Shown here in pieces: positions 32,580-42,549 of a stretch of 64,000 nt of DNA (positions are counted from its first letter, which is position 1; the number at the start of each line of letters is the position of its first letter). The notes beneath the pieces are model-generated. The model had not been told where the DNA came from. It saw only the letters and a program-made list of their open reading frames with translations, and made no database searches. Location of the stretch: NCBI GenBank assembly GCA_032622095.1, contig CP136069.1:19667326-19731325 (forward strand), given 5' to 3'. A program made the position numbers and the translations under genes. This DNA is from Siphonodentalium dalli (Eukaryota > Mollusca > Scaphopoda > Gadilida > Siphonodentaliidae).

Positions 32580-33277
32580 TACGAATAAATAATTATATTG
32601 TATACTTTATATAATAACTAGCAGGTGACCCGACTTCGTCCGGGCTTTGACATTGAATTGACCATTTTAAAAGTCAAGGTCATGTCGGGGTCACGATTTG
32701 ACCCGTCCAAAACACTCCCCGGAGAAAATTACCCGTAGGTATCAAATTTCGTCGAAATCCATCCAGCAGTTTTCCCGGCCATAGTTAACAGACAAACAAA
32801 CAGACAGAAGTCCCAAAATATATATTAGTTCATTTGTGGATACCCGTTTCAAGGTGAAGGTCACCTCGGGCGGAAAAACTGACCCGATGAAAATCTCCCC
32901 CATTCCTATGAACCCCTAAGTAGGAACACAGACAAAAGAATCACACATCACGCTCATTTCTGGACACAGACACAACACACTCTTGTCTGTACACATACAC
33001 GCTCTTTATCAACGACACTGCGGATACGAACGCTCTTTAACTATCACGCGATTAACCCATGAATTCCCAATGCGATGGCGGGGGAATGGAGAAGGAGTGC
33101 TCTGACGTTCTCAGAAGCGGTGCGATGACACTTCATCTGGTACTTTACCCTTAGATAGGAAGTTTGGGCTCAATCCGTCCGGCAGTTTTCCCGGCCATAG
33201 CTAACACACAGACAGAAGTCCCGAAATATATATCAGACTAGCCGATGAGCCCGACGTTGTCCGGGCTATTCAAAAAC

Positions 33278-33860
33278 CAAATTTCAAGTCGATAGCTCTA
33301 CCCGTTTCCGAGATCTCGTCTGCGCATGCGCGAAGCTGGCGTCGCACGGGCTCGGCGGGCTATTCAAAAACCAAATTTCAAGTCAATAGCTCTACCCAGC
33401 CCGACGATTTCAAGTCGATAGCTCTACCCGTTTCCGAGATCTGGTCTGCGCATGCGCGAAGCTGGCGTCACACGGGCTCGGCGACCCGATAATATTCGTA
33501 TTCGGGGCAAGATATATTCACATACCAAATTTCAAGTCGATAGCTCCACCCGTTTCCGAGATCTCGTCTGCGCATGCGCGAATCTGGCGTCGCACGGGCT
33601 CGGCGACCCGATAAAATTCGTATCCGGGGCAATACACATTCACATACCAAATTTCAAGTCGATAGCTCCACCCGTTTCCGAGATCTCGTCTGCGCATGCG
33701 CGAAGCTGGCGTCGCACGGGCTCGGCGACCCGATAAAATTCGCATCCGGGGCAAGATACATTCACATACCAAATATCAAGTCGATAGCTCCACCCGTTTC
33801 CGAGATCTCGTCTGCGCATGCGCGAAGCGGGCGCCGCACGGGCTCGCCAATACGACAACG
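33278..33860 (+). repeat. 122-bp tandem repeat within the array (first block)
   Basis: Units containing CAAATTTCAAGTCGATAGCT and CGTCTGCGCATGCGCGAAGC recur exactly every 122 bp at 33452, 33574, 33696 and 33818, with shorter units before. Because 122 is not a multiple of three, the overlapping Arg-rich frames on both strands are not genes. A second block of three units is at 34626-34990. Confidence 0.9.
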
Positions 33861-34625
33861 TTCACCGCCTGGTCAAACTACACACACGTACCAAGTTTCG
33901 TCCCGATCGGTCGAGAATCGTAGATTTGTATAAATGACAGACAAACAAACAAACAAACATACATACAGACAGAGGTCTTCAAAATATATATGAGACTAGA
34001 AGGTGACCCGGGCTTTGACCTTGAATTGACCATTTTGAAGGTCAAGGTCAGTTGAGGTAACGATTTGACCCGTCCAAGACACTGCCCGGACAAAAGTACC
34101 CGACAAAAGTACCCGTCGAAATCCATCCTGTTTTACCCGATTTGACCTTGAATTGATCATTTTGTAGGTCAAGGTCAGGTCGGGGTCACAATTTGACCCG
34201 TCGAAAACACTCAGTAGACAAAAGTAAACCCTATGTATCAAATTTAGTGGAAATCCCATCAAAATTCGCGATTTGACCTTGAATTGACCCGATTTCAAGG
34301 TCAAGGTCACGTCGCACGGGCAAATTAATAGGCTTATGCCACTTCTCTGCCGGAAATACCCCACATACCAAGTTTCATCGAAATCCCGTGATATTCGGGC
34401 GTTTGACCTTGAAATGACCCGATTTCAATGTCAAGGTCACGTCGCACGGACAAATTAATATGCCTATGCCACCCCCGGCCGAAAATACCCCCACATACCA
34501 AGTTTCATCGAAATCGGGTCGGCCGTTTTCGAGTTCATCGCGAATACACACACACACACACACCCTCACACACACACACACAGAGATAGATACACACACA
34601 GACAGATCTTCCAAAATATATAATA

Positions 34626-34990
34626 GACTAGCCGATGAGCCCGACGTTGTCCGGGCTATTCAAATACCAAATTTCAAGTCGATAGCTCCACCCGTTTCCG
34701 AGATCTGGTATGCGCATGCGCGAAGCTGGCATCGCACGGGCTCGGCGACCCGATAAAATTCGTATCCGGGGCAAGATACATTCACATACCAAATTTCAAG
34801 TCGATAGCTCTACCCGTTTCCGAGATCTCGTCTGCGCTTGCGCGAAGCTGGCGTCGCACAGGCTCGGCGACCCGATAAAATTCGTATCCGGGGCAAGATA
34901 CATTCACATAGCAAATTTCAAGTCGATAGCTCTACCCGTTTCCGGGATCTCGTCTGCGCATGTGCGAAGCGGGCGCCACACGGGCTCGCC
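34626..34990 (+). repeat. 122-bp tandem repeat (second block)
   Basis: Three further units of the same sequence, again following ACTAGCCGATGAGCCCGACG, so the block belongs to the module body. Confidence 0.9.
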
Positions 34991-35395
34991 AATACGACAA
35001 CGACGACCGCCTGGTCAAACTACACACACGTACCAAGTTTCGTCCCGATCGGTCGAGAATCGTAGATTTGTATAAATGACAGACAAACATACAGACAGAC
35101 AGACAGAGGTCTTCAAAATATATATGAGATGGAATAATCCTCCCAGCAATCAAAGCGACAGACAAGGTAGATTAATGTACTGATTTTAATCAATGAAATA
35201 GCAACATATAATCAGTTTATATTATAAGAACATCAGAAAATATGTTCCAATCCAAAAAATATACATTGGTGATGACGATCTATAAAATATATGACACAGC
35301 TGCCTATACATGTTTTCACTAAGGCCTTATGTGCACCTGATACGATCGGCTATTACATTATATAGTCCGAATCTGTTAAGAAAAAATAACAGTTT

Positions 35396-35842
35396 AAATG
35401 CCTACTTAATTTTTCGAACCCCCCAGATTATATAATATAAGATATATTCCATATCATATACCATTTGAAAGAGGAAGCTTCAAACATTGATTTTTCAACT
35501 TATTCGGTGTCATAAACTGTATGCTCAAGTTTCTGCACAAATTCTAATATTTTCAATGGAAGGGGAATCTGTCTATATATTTAGAGATATAGTTGTTCCC
35601 CTTCCATTGAAAATAAACTATAGTTTGAATTCTATTTTATTCTGGGAGCCACAACGGGGAAATGTTTTTTATGATTTCAGCTATTTTCTATTACTCTATG
35701 GGCACCTTCTGAGACGCAGACGTTGCAAATGGTGATGACTTATAGTATTTTAATGATATTTTATATATTGTTATAAAACTGTATATCAAGGCACTATTAA
35801 AAATAATCGGTGACTCGAAAATTAAATGGGCCTTCAATATAT
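35396..35842. mobile_element. Dispersed element R2, copy 2
   Basis: Colinear with 30773-31250, with the same internal hairpin (about 35552-35615) and diverged ends. Confidence 0.7.
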
Positions 35843-36276
35843 GGTAACCAGGTAATCCACCAATACCACACGCTACGATATTGTCATGATTGTGCTTGCT
35901 GTTCAATTAACCGATTATGTTATCAAAGAACAATAACTCCAAATATAATGCACGTACGTATTTCAGTTAAAATCACTTTTCCGAAATAACGGGATGGCTA
36001 ATACCGATAGACAGATGAGTATATCCCCCCAGCATTGGGCATATGTGTTACAAAATATATGTAATATTAGGCACAACATGTTATGCATAAATTCATAAAA
36101 GAGTAGGATCCGTCTGTCAAGCGCACGAAGCGCACACAGAAGGGGGGGGGGGGGCATTTCAGCTGGACCATGCAGGTGTCTATATATATGGACAACACAA
36201 ACATATAAATTAGTGGTTCAATATTGAGATCAGGAAGCCTACGTCCGTATCGTGTGGTATTGATGGTATATATAGG
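35843..36276. other. Non-coding gap
   Basis: Includes a G-homopolymer at about 36143-36154. Nothing else is supported. Confidence 0.3.
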
Positions 36277-36575
36277 ATATCCACACTTTTTCAGTGGTTA
36301 TGGGTTATATCTCATGAGTGATGACAAAACATTGAATTTCCACGAGTGGCTTTAGCCACGAGTGGAAATTCAAATGTTTTGTCATCATGAATGAGATTTA
36401 ACCCATATCCACTGAAAAAGTGTGGATATTCTGTTTATTAGATACTTTAGTTACTTGTCTATGGCCCCAATGAATGTCAATACATAAGAAATTTCAAGCT
36501 GATATCACTCACTAGTGCATGGGATATCACTTATATATCACTGCTAAAACCTTATAATTCACGGGCAAGAATATA
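36277..36575 (-). mobile_element. Foldback repeat T, copy 2
   Basis: Palindrome at 36277-36429, then the GATATCACTTATATATCACT tail in reverse order to copy 1 at 24085. Confidence 0.75.
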
Positions 36576-36863
36576 ATAAACATGGTTATTATGTTATATT
36601 ACAATGTTATTTTACTAACATATTTCTCACTCTACAATGTAATAGTCGGCCGTGTCGGATGTGAGGTGAGCAAAGTATCTTTAATCACGATATGGATTCG
36701 ACCCATGCATTTTCGAAGTGGAACACTTTCCTCTTGGGTGCTTTTATTTGTACATCTGAAGCACCCACTGTCTATATACGGTTGATTTCCAGATCACACG
36801 TCACGCCCATTGATTTAAAGCACGTGATACCACATACCCTGCCGTTATAACATGTCGCCTTCG

Positions 36864-37431
36864 TTTACCCTTTTCATGACGGGAGCAGCATTAAAGATCA
36901 CGTGCCAGTGCATTCTCTTATATATAACATGAAACCCACATAATATCATTGAAAAATCCATTAGATATTTTCTGATCTCTCACTAGTGAGTAATCGCCGA
37001 GTGCTTCCCGGGATACTTGGCATCGCGCCAATTAAATTACCGCGCGGATTAATACTATTTAGAAAAGCCGTGCTCTAGTTTTTTTCATGTGATATACAAG
37101 ATCTTAAGCTCGTTATGTTGGGATATAAGATTTTATGAAACTCGTTTGATATATTTGATTCACAGCTCGTATACGACTCGTTGTGAATCAAATTTATCAA
37201 ACTCGTTTCATAAAATCTTATATCCCAACATAACTCGTTGGAGATCCTCTATATATGCAAGATTCACATAGGGAGCCCCGCATATATAAGAATTTGCACT
37301 GGCTTACAAGGTCAATGTAAATATTGTTAGGCCAATATATTCTCTTATATGGGAGACTCGCATATATAAGAGAATGCATTGGCACAGGGTTTTCGCAAAA
37401 TTTCAAGAAGCTCCAGTTATGGAAGGATTAA
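36864..37431. mobile_element. Family B element (B3) interrupted by another foldback
   Basis: Left end TTTACCCTTTTCATGACGGG and right end CAGTTATGGAAGGATTAA. The first hairpin is split after CATTCTCTTATATA at about 36926; its far arm resumes near 37250. The ~320-bp insert contains a palindrome at 37112-37234. Confidence 0.65.
37112..37234. repeat. 123-bp palindrome inside B3
   Basis: GTTATGTTGGGATATAAGAT at the left pairs with its mirror at the right; AAACTCGTTT occurs in both arms. Confidence 0.85.
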
Positions 37432-37633
37432 AGGGAAACTAATAATTACTGCGGTTGAAGAAACAAATGGGTTGAATAAGGGGGTTCCCGCGTACGGATT
37501 AAAGATACTCTCTTGTGGTGGATTGTCAATTTAATTTCTTTATGTGCGATTTTCTTGAATGGAAGACATTGCAGGCTACGGGATGCTATAGAGCATATAG
37601 AGCATATAGCACCATGGTCAAATTTACGACTAT

Positions 37634-37911
37634 ATGTGACCCGCCATATCAAATCCAGTCGTAAGTCGGGATTTTTTTTTACCCTGTGCCAATGCATTCT
37701 CTTATATATGCGAGTCGACCATAGTTCGCCTCGCATATATAAGAGAATGCATTGGCCTAACAATTTTTTTACAATTTTAATAATTTGTTCTTGTATTCTT
37801 TAACAATTTTATAATTTCACCCATACAGATCCCCAGACAAACATGAGCATGCAGACGACACTCTTCTATATGCTTCTATATGTGTGTGGGGCTCCCTGCA
37901 GGGTAATGGAT
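37634..37911 (+). mobile_element. Family A half-element (A3)
   Basis: Left end ATGTGACCCGCC..., one hairpin at 37687-37757 and the core, but no right hairpin or terminus. CATATAGCACCATGGTCAAA lies on both sides (37603 and 37914), a long direct repeat flanking the copy. Confidence 0.7.
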
Positions 37912-38047
37912 TCATATAGCACCATGGTCAAATTTGTATACACCGTTGATCAATCCAATAAGGACACAGAAATATCTCTATATATAAATTTCAAATATCA
38001 ACTCACAAACACGTCACAGCTGCAAGCCATGTCAAATAGAATATAGG

Positions 38048-38447
38048 TTAACCCTTTACCCAACAGAAGGGCCCTGTGCCAATGCATTCTCTTATATATG
38101 CGAGTCGACCATAGGTCGCCTCGCATATATAAGAGAATGCATTGGCTTAACACATTAAAAATTATAAAATTGTTAAAGAATGTAAGAAAAAATGGTAAAA
38201 AGTGTTAAAAAAAGATTTTTTTTAGGCCAATGCATTCTCTTATATATGCGAGGCGACCTATGGTCGACTCGCATATATAAGAGAATGCATTGGCACAGGG
38301 CATAACAGTAACTATCACAATGTGGTCAAGGAGCCGGTTCCAATGATATCCATATTTGTATGGTTTTATTGAGACAGACCGAAGATATTTTAGGCTGTTG
38401 AAGCTTTATTTGGCCGGTTTTGGCCGGTTTGTTGGGTAAAGGGTTAA
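38048..38447 (+). mobile_element. Family P element, intact copy
   Basis: Exactly 400 bp between TTAA sites, with ends TTAACCCTTTACCCAACA and TGTTGGGTAAAGGGTTAA. Hairpins lie at 38077-38146 and 38225-38295, arranged as mirror images. The right third contains TTTGGCCGGTTTTGGCCGG. Ends and target fit a piggyBac-like MITE. Confidence 0.85.
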
Positions 38448-38458
38448 AACAATGTAAT

Positions 38459-38980
38459 AAAACCCTTTCTTGACTAAATTGACGAGTAGTAGCGCTGAAG
38501 GGATCAATTTCACCAAACAAAAGTGCTGAAGGGTACACAGGGTTTGTGATCGGCACAAACACCGTTACTTAAATGGCACCATTAGCAGTTTGTTTTCAGT
38601 ACATTTTAATATTCATTGGAACGTAAACAATTATTCTCTAACAGAAATCATGGCAGATACGAAAGCTGAAAAGCCTTCAGAATGACATTTCAAAACCTGT
38701 GTACCCTTCAGCACATTTTGAAAAACCTGTGTACCCTTCATCACTATTTTTGGTGAGAGTGACCCCTTCAGCAGTAGTAGCCGTTTGACATTTGTTGAAC
38801 TTTTTATCTAAGCATTACCCGCCAATGAATAGCTAGGAATTCATCTGTATTTGTATTATCTATTCGTGTGTCTGTCGTCTGCTTATATTTCCTGAATGTC
38901 CATCCAGACGAATAATAGACCACTCCAATGTATACTTTTATAACTGAATGGGGGAATCCATTTAGTAAAGAAAGGGTTAA
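38459..38980. mobile_element. Family C element with a nested inverted-repeat element
   Basis: Left AACCCTTTCTTGACTAAATTG and right CATTTAGTAAAGAAAGGGTT are inverted. The nested element at 38493-38772 begins CGCTGAAGGG and ends CCCCTTCAGC, flanked on both sides by AGTAGTAG. Confidence 0.7.
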
Positions 38981-40560
38981 AGATACTGTTTTACGAGGTT
39001 TTGAATCTAATGTTATGACCTCGTCGTGAAATATACAATGTTATGGTCATGAGATGTCACGTAAAAGAGGGAATCTCAATTTAAAATGGCGGAATACAGT
39101 ACTGTTAGGATAGGACGATTCGGTATAATCCATGTTCTGTTCGAGGTAGTAATGATAGAGTTGTCTATCTTTAAGCGCATGAGGAATATGCGACGGCCTG
39201 TCTCACAATGGCGCCCAACATCGATTGAAAGCACATTTGAAATATATCCGGGGGGGGGCAACGATTCCAAACCACAGTACAGTTTTTTTGCTATGTTTGC
39301 CTGATCGGCCGCGAAGTGTTGAATGAATGTTTCTCCTGGATAAACATTCTATATAGTATCCAAAACCTACATTACTTGTTATTGTGAAGACAAGCTGTCA
39401 GGTGGCTTTTATGAAGGAAAGTTAATCTGTGTTAGTTACAATTAAAATATAAATATATAAACTAGAATATAATCTCGCCATTTATTTACATTCATTTCGT
39501 ACCATACCAACTTCGTACCATACCAACTCGTAACCGATTTAGTGATCTCATAACCACTGGTCGTGCATCATTTCGTACAAGTGCGATTCATCTCGTACCT
39601 TCGTTTGAAAACGACAATGAGAGCATCATCATATACACACCTGAATAATCACATCAAAGGTGGATTTCATTTGAAATTAGGTTCTATTTCTTCATATAGC
39701 TATATATAGAAATGTAATTTAAATGGGAGCGAGTCACATAGAGGTTAATCTGACAATTATAGTCCATAAATAGGGTTGTGTTGACTCATCTCTAGATTAC
39801 GAATTGACTCATAATCGCATACGGGTTGATAATTCATTCAAATATGCCCCGCCCTTCTTAATATATCAGAAACGCAAGTACATACCGAAAGAAGATTTAA
39901 TTTTTACAATTTTGGGATAATATTATAGCAAACGAACAGTTGGTCGCCATTGTGTGATTACACTTACTACATGTATGTTGCGTATTAGGAAAATAAAGAC
40001 TACATTGCAATCATTTGTAGGATTTGTAGGAACTATCAAGCAGTGAAACAATCGTATAGTGAATATAGTCACGGTAATATCAAGCATGTTGCCGGTGGGC
40101 TTACATAAACCGCATTTGTCAGTTTGGTGCGAAATGGTTTTGCATCATTTTCCGAGTATAATTTCAAACTATCGTGTGACATTAATTTTTGTACTGTTCA
40201 TGATTGGATTAATCTGAATGGTTTGTCTTGAAAGGTCTTGAATGGATCGCATGTCCTCCCCATTGCGAGAGACAATGACTAATCTATTCAACAGAAAGAC
40301 CACACACACCATAGCGCGAAAACTAAAATATAAATCTCCTGAATTGCTATTTTCGCTTCTAAAACGTGGTGTGTGTAGAGTTCGATAAAATATTTTTTTC
40401 TCAATCAGAAACAAGATCAATACGAGTTGTTTCATACATAAACTAGTGGTATATGAGTCAATCGGTCCAAGGTATTAGTAGATAACAACATTATTTCCTG
40501 AGATAAATAAGTTTGTATCTCCAGTAAAATTTGATGTTGGGATGATGCGACATTTCAGCC
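38981..40560. other. Non-coding stretch
   Basis: Holds a short inverted motif around TAATGTTATGACCTCG (39010-39050), a G-run at about 39251 and CGTACCATACCAACT repeats at 39497-39530. No gene is supported. Confidence 0.3.
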
Positions 40561-40574
40561 CACCGACCTTAAAG

Positions 40575-40970
40575 GGGTGATGTACACTAAATCCGGCCAT
40601 TTATGGGACCAACTCCTTTTATACTCAACACAATATATGCAACAAATGAATGAATTTGAGCCATGGATTAGTGCAAAATACATGCGTTTGCTCTACGAAC
40701 GATGCAAACAACATGGTAATTTTAACGAAAATGAATTTATGACTGGAGTCATAACTTCATTTTCATTATAATTACCTTGTTGTTTGCATCATTCATAGAG
40801 TCATACATTCATTTTCATTATAATAACCACGTGGTTTGCATCGTTCATAGAGCACGTGTATTTTGCACTAATCCATGGTTCAAATTCATTCATTTGTTGC
40901 ATATATTATGTTGAGTATAAAAGGAGATGGTTCCATAAATGACAGGATTTAGGGTACAGTACCCCATTAA
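40575..40970. mobile_element. Foldback element U, copy 2
   Basis: TTAAAGGGGTGATGTACACT at the left and AGGGTACAGTACCCCATTAA at the right. Long imperfect arms run through ATGAATGAATTTGAGCCATGG. A local duplication of TTTGCATC(A/G)TTCATAGAG lies in the right arm. Homologous to 31913-32212. Confidence 0.7.
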
Positions 40971-41253
40971 TTGAATGGCGACACACTGTGGTTCACGATA
41001 ATGACCTACACTATATATTTTCAACTGGCATTCTCAACAACAACAAATACATGATGTGATATTATATAGTCATGACAATTAATAGCGTGTATCACCCGTG
41101 AATGTCCATATTTACACTTATATACATAAATATACAGAAAATCATGTGAATGCGATGGGTGTGTTCTTTGTAATGAAAATATGAAAAAACAACAAAATAT
41201 ACAACTACAAAATAATCTAATATAACTAAAATATATCGAATATCGCTGTCATT

Positions 41254-41461
41254 CCCTTTCAGTGCCAAGTCCGATTTTTGTATCAACCCATATTTCCTTG
41301 ATCATTTTTCAAATTTATTGATTATAATAATGTGATACATTGATGGAAAGAGCTCTAAGAGCTCTTTCCATCAATGTATCACATTATTATAATCAATAAA
41401 ATTTGAAAAATTATCAAGGAAATATGGGTTGATACAAAAATAGGACTTGGCACTGAAATGG
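41254..41461. mobile_element. Family D full palindrome (D2)
   Basis: Two ~103-bp arms meet at GAGCTCTAAGAGCTC. The outer ends CCCTTTCAGTGCCAAGTCC match the terminus of D1 at 17341, but the interior is unrelated to the HP hairpin. The flanking TTAA has decayed. Confidence 0.8.
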
Positions 41462-41648
41462 TATGTGCTATGTGTGACAATGATGAATGGTGGCTCACAG
41501 CATATCATATTGTGTAGATGGAATATTATAGGGCGAACATTCATGCATTCCCCGTAAAGCTAAACAACACAGATTAACATGTGTGGTAATCCTAACATTG
41601 GGATTATCATATAAAGCGGTGTTCACTATCCAAGGCTCAATTTTTAAG

Positions 41649-41782
41649 TTACCCTTTTATGACGGGAGTTGCGCTGGTGCAGCAATACAGATCCTGTGCC
41701 AGTGCATTCACTTATATATATGCGAGTCTCCCATATATAAGAGAATGCACTAGCTTACAAGGTCCATGTAAATATTGCTAGG
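41649..41782 (+). mobile_element. Family B element (B4), cut by the assembly gap
   Basis: TTACCCTTTTATGACGGGAG, a hairpin at 41699-41755, then GGTCCATGTAAATATTGCTA just before the gap, where the second hairpin should start. Confidence 0.7.
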
Positions 41783-41882
41783 NNNNNNNNNNNNNNNNNN
41801 NNNNNNNNNNNNNNNNNNNNNNNNNNNNNNNNNNNNNNNNNNNNNNNNNNNNNNNNNNNNNNNNNNNNNNNNNNNNNNNNNN
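41783..41882. other. Assembly gap (100 N)
   Basis: Exactly 100 undetermined bases, a conventional gap filler of unknown true length, starting where family B would have its second hairpin. Confidence 0.99.
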
Positions 41883-42379
41883 CTGATGCTGTTAACAAAT
41901 AGTACCGTGAGTTCAACAACGAATTAAAACAATGTACAAGCTAAAATTGAAGTCTGCTCTTGTGTGAGTTTGGACAATATGCATAGCAAATGCATTGCTC
42001 AACGCCACATATGCTAAGTCAGTGTCGTAATTTGGTTGCGAACAAACAATATATTTATTAGATTTATTATTTAAGTTACCAGTGTGATTATGGGAATAAG
42101 TGGTTTGAAGGTCTAAATTATGCTCGCGTTTGTTATATTCGTATAAGGCCTCTGTATGCCGCACATAGCCTAGTTCAAGAGATTGAATTGAGAAAGTTCG
42201 GTTCCCCAACTTCTTTGGCATTGAACAATAAAGAGCGTTCCTTGTTAATACATTCCTGGTGTGGTATGAATAAAGAGCGTTTTTCTCTCACTTGTGTGCG
42301 AACTATTTAAAACAGCTGAAAAATATATGTTATATTAACATTTATTTTCAGAGCACACAAAGCCGGTATATCACTGGGG

Positions 42380-42545
42380 CTCTCCTCGCCTTTGTCGATT
42401 ATGCAGAAGCTTGGAAGCTTCAAGTCAATACAAAACAAAATAATAATAATGATTTTCACGAAGAAATGGTCGAAAAATCTCCCCACATTCAAGTATGGAG
42501 GCTGTAGCCTAGAAATAGTTAAAGAATTCACTTATTTGGGGGGGG
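42380..42545 (+). pseudogene. LINE reverse-transcriptase fragment
   Basis: A short RT piece begins AWKLQVNT (about 42405) and, after a frameshift at the ACAAAACAAAATAATAATAATG run, continues as KKWSKNLPTFKYGGCSLEIV and EFTYLG. This matches the segment after YADD in the LINE at 14093-15830 (KWKLTVNTDKTK ... FNYLGI). A G-run follows immediately. Confidence 0.7.
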
Positions 42546-42549
42546 GGGG

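Larger units (their letters stand above)
32628..35127 (+). repeat. Head-to-tail array of retroposon-tail-like modules
   Basis: At least four modules, each opening with ACTAG-x-(A/C)GGTGACCCGAC or ACTAGCCGATGAGCCCGACG and closing with CAGACAGA-rich DNA then AAAATATATAT. Junctions lie near 33237, 33997 and 34626. Bodies carry either GGTCAAGGTCA-type or 122-bp repeats. The CAAGTTTCGTCGAAATC and CGTTTTCGAG phrases and short-repeat tail resemble 3' ends of RTE-like retroposons; no RT is present, so the assignment is inference. Confidence 0.6.

Noticed and set aside
33452-35075. Overlapping Arg/His-rich frames on both strands
   Set aside because: They are generated by a 122-bp tandem repeat that changes frame every unit, so no protein is being conserved.
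13316-41782. Interpretation of the hairpins as viral terminal repeats
   Set aside because: They are internal to short TTAA- or TA-flanked elements in many copies with no viral genes nearby; a transposon origin is simpler.
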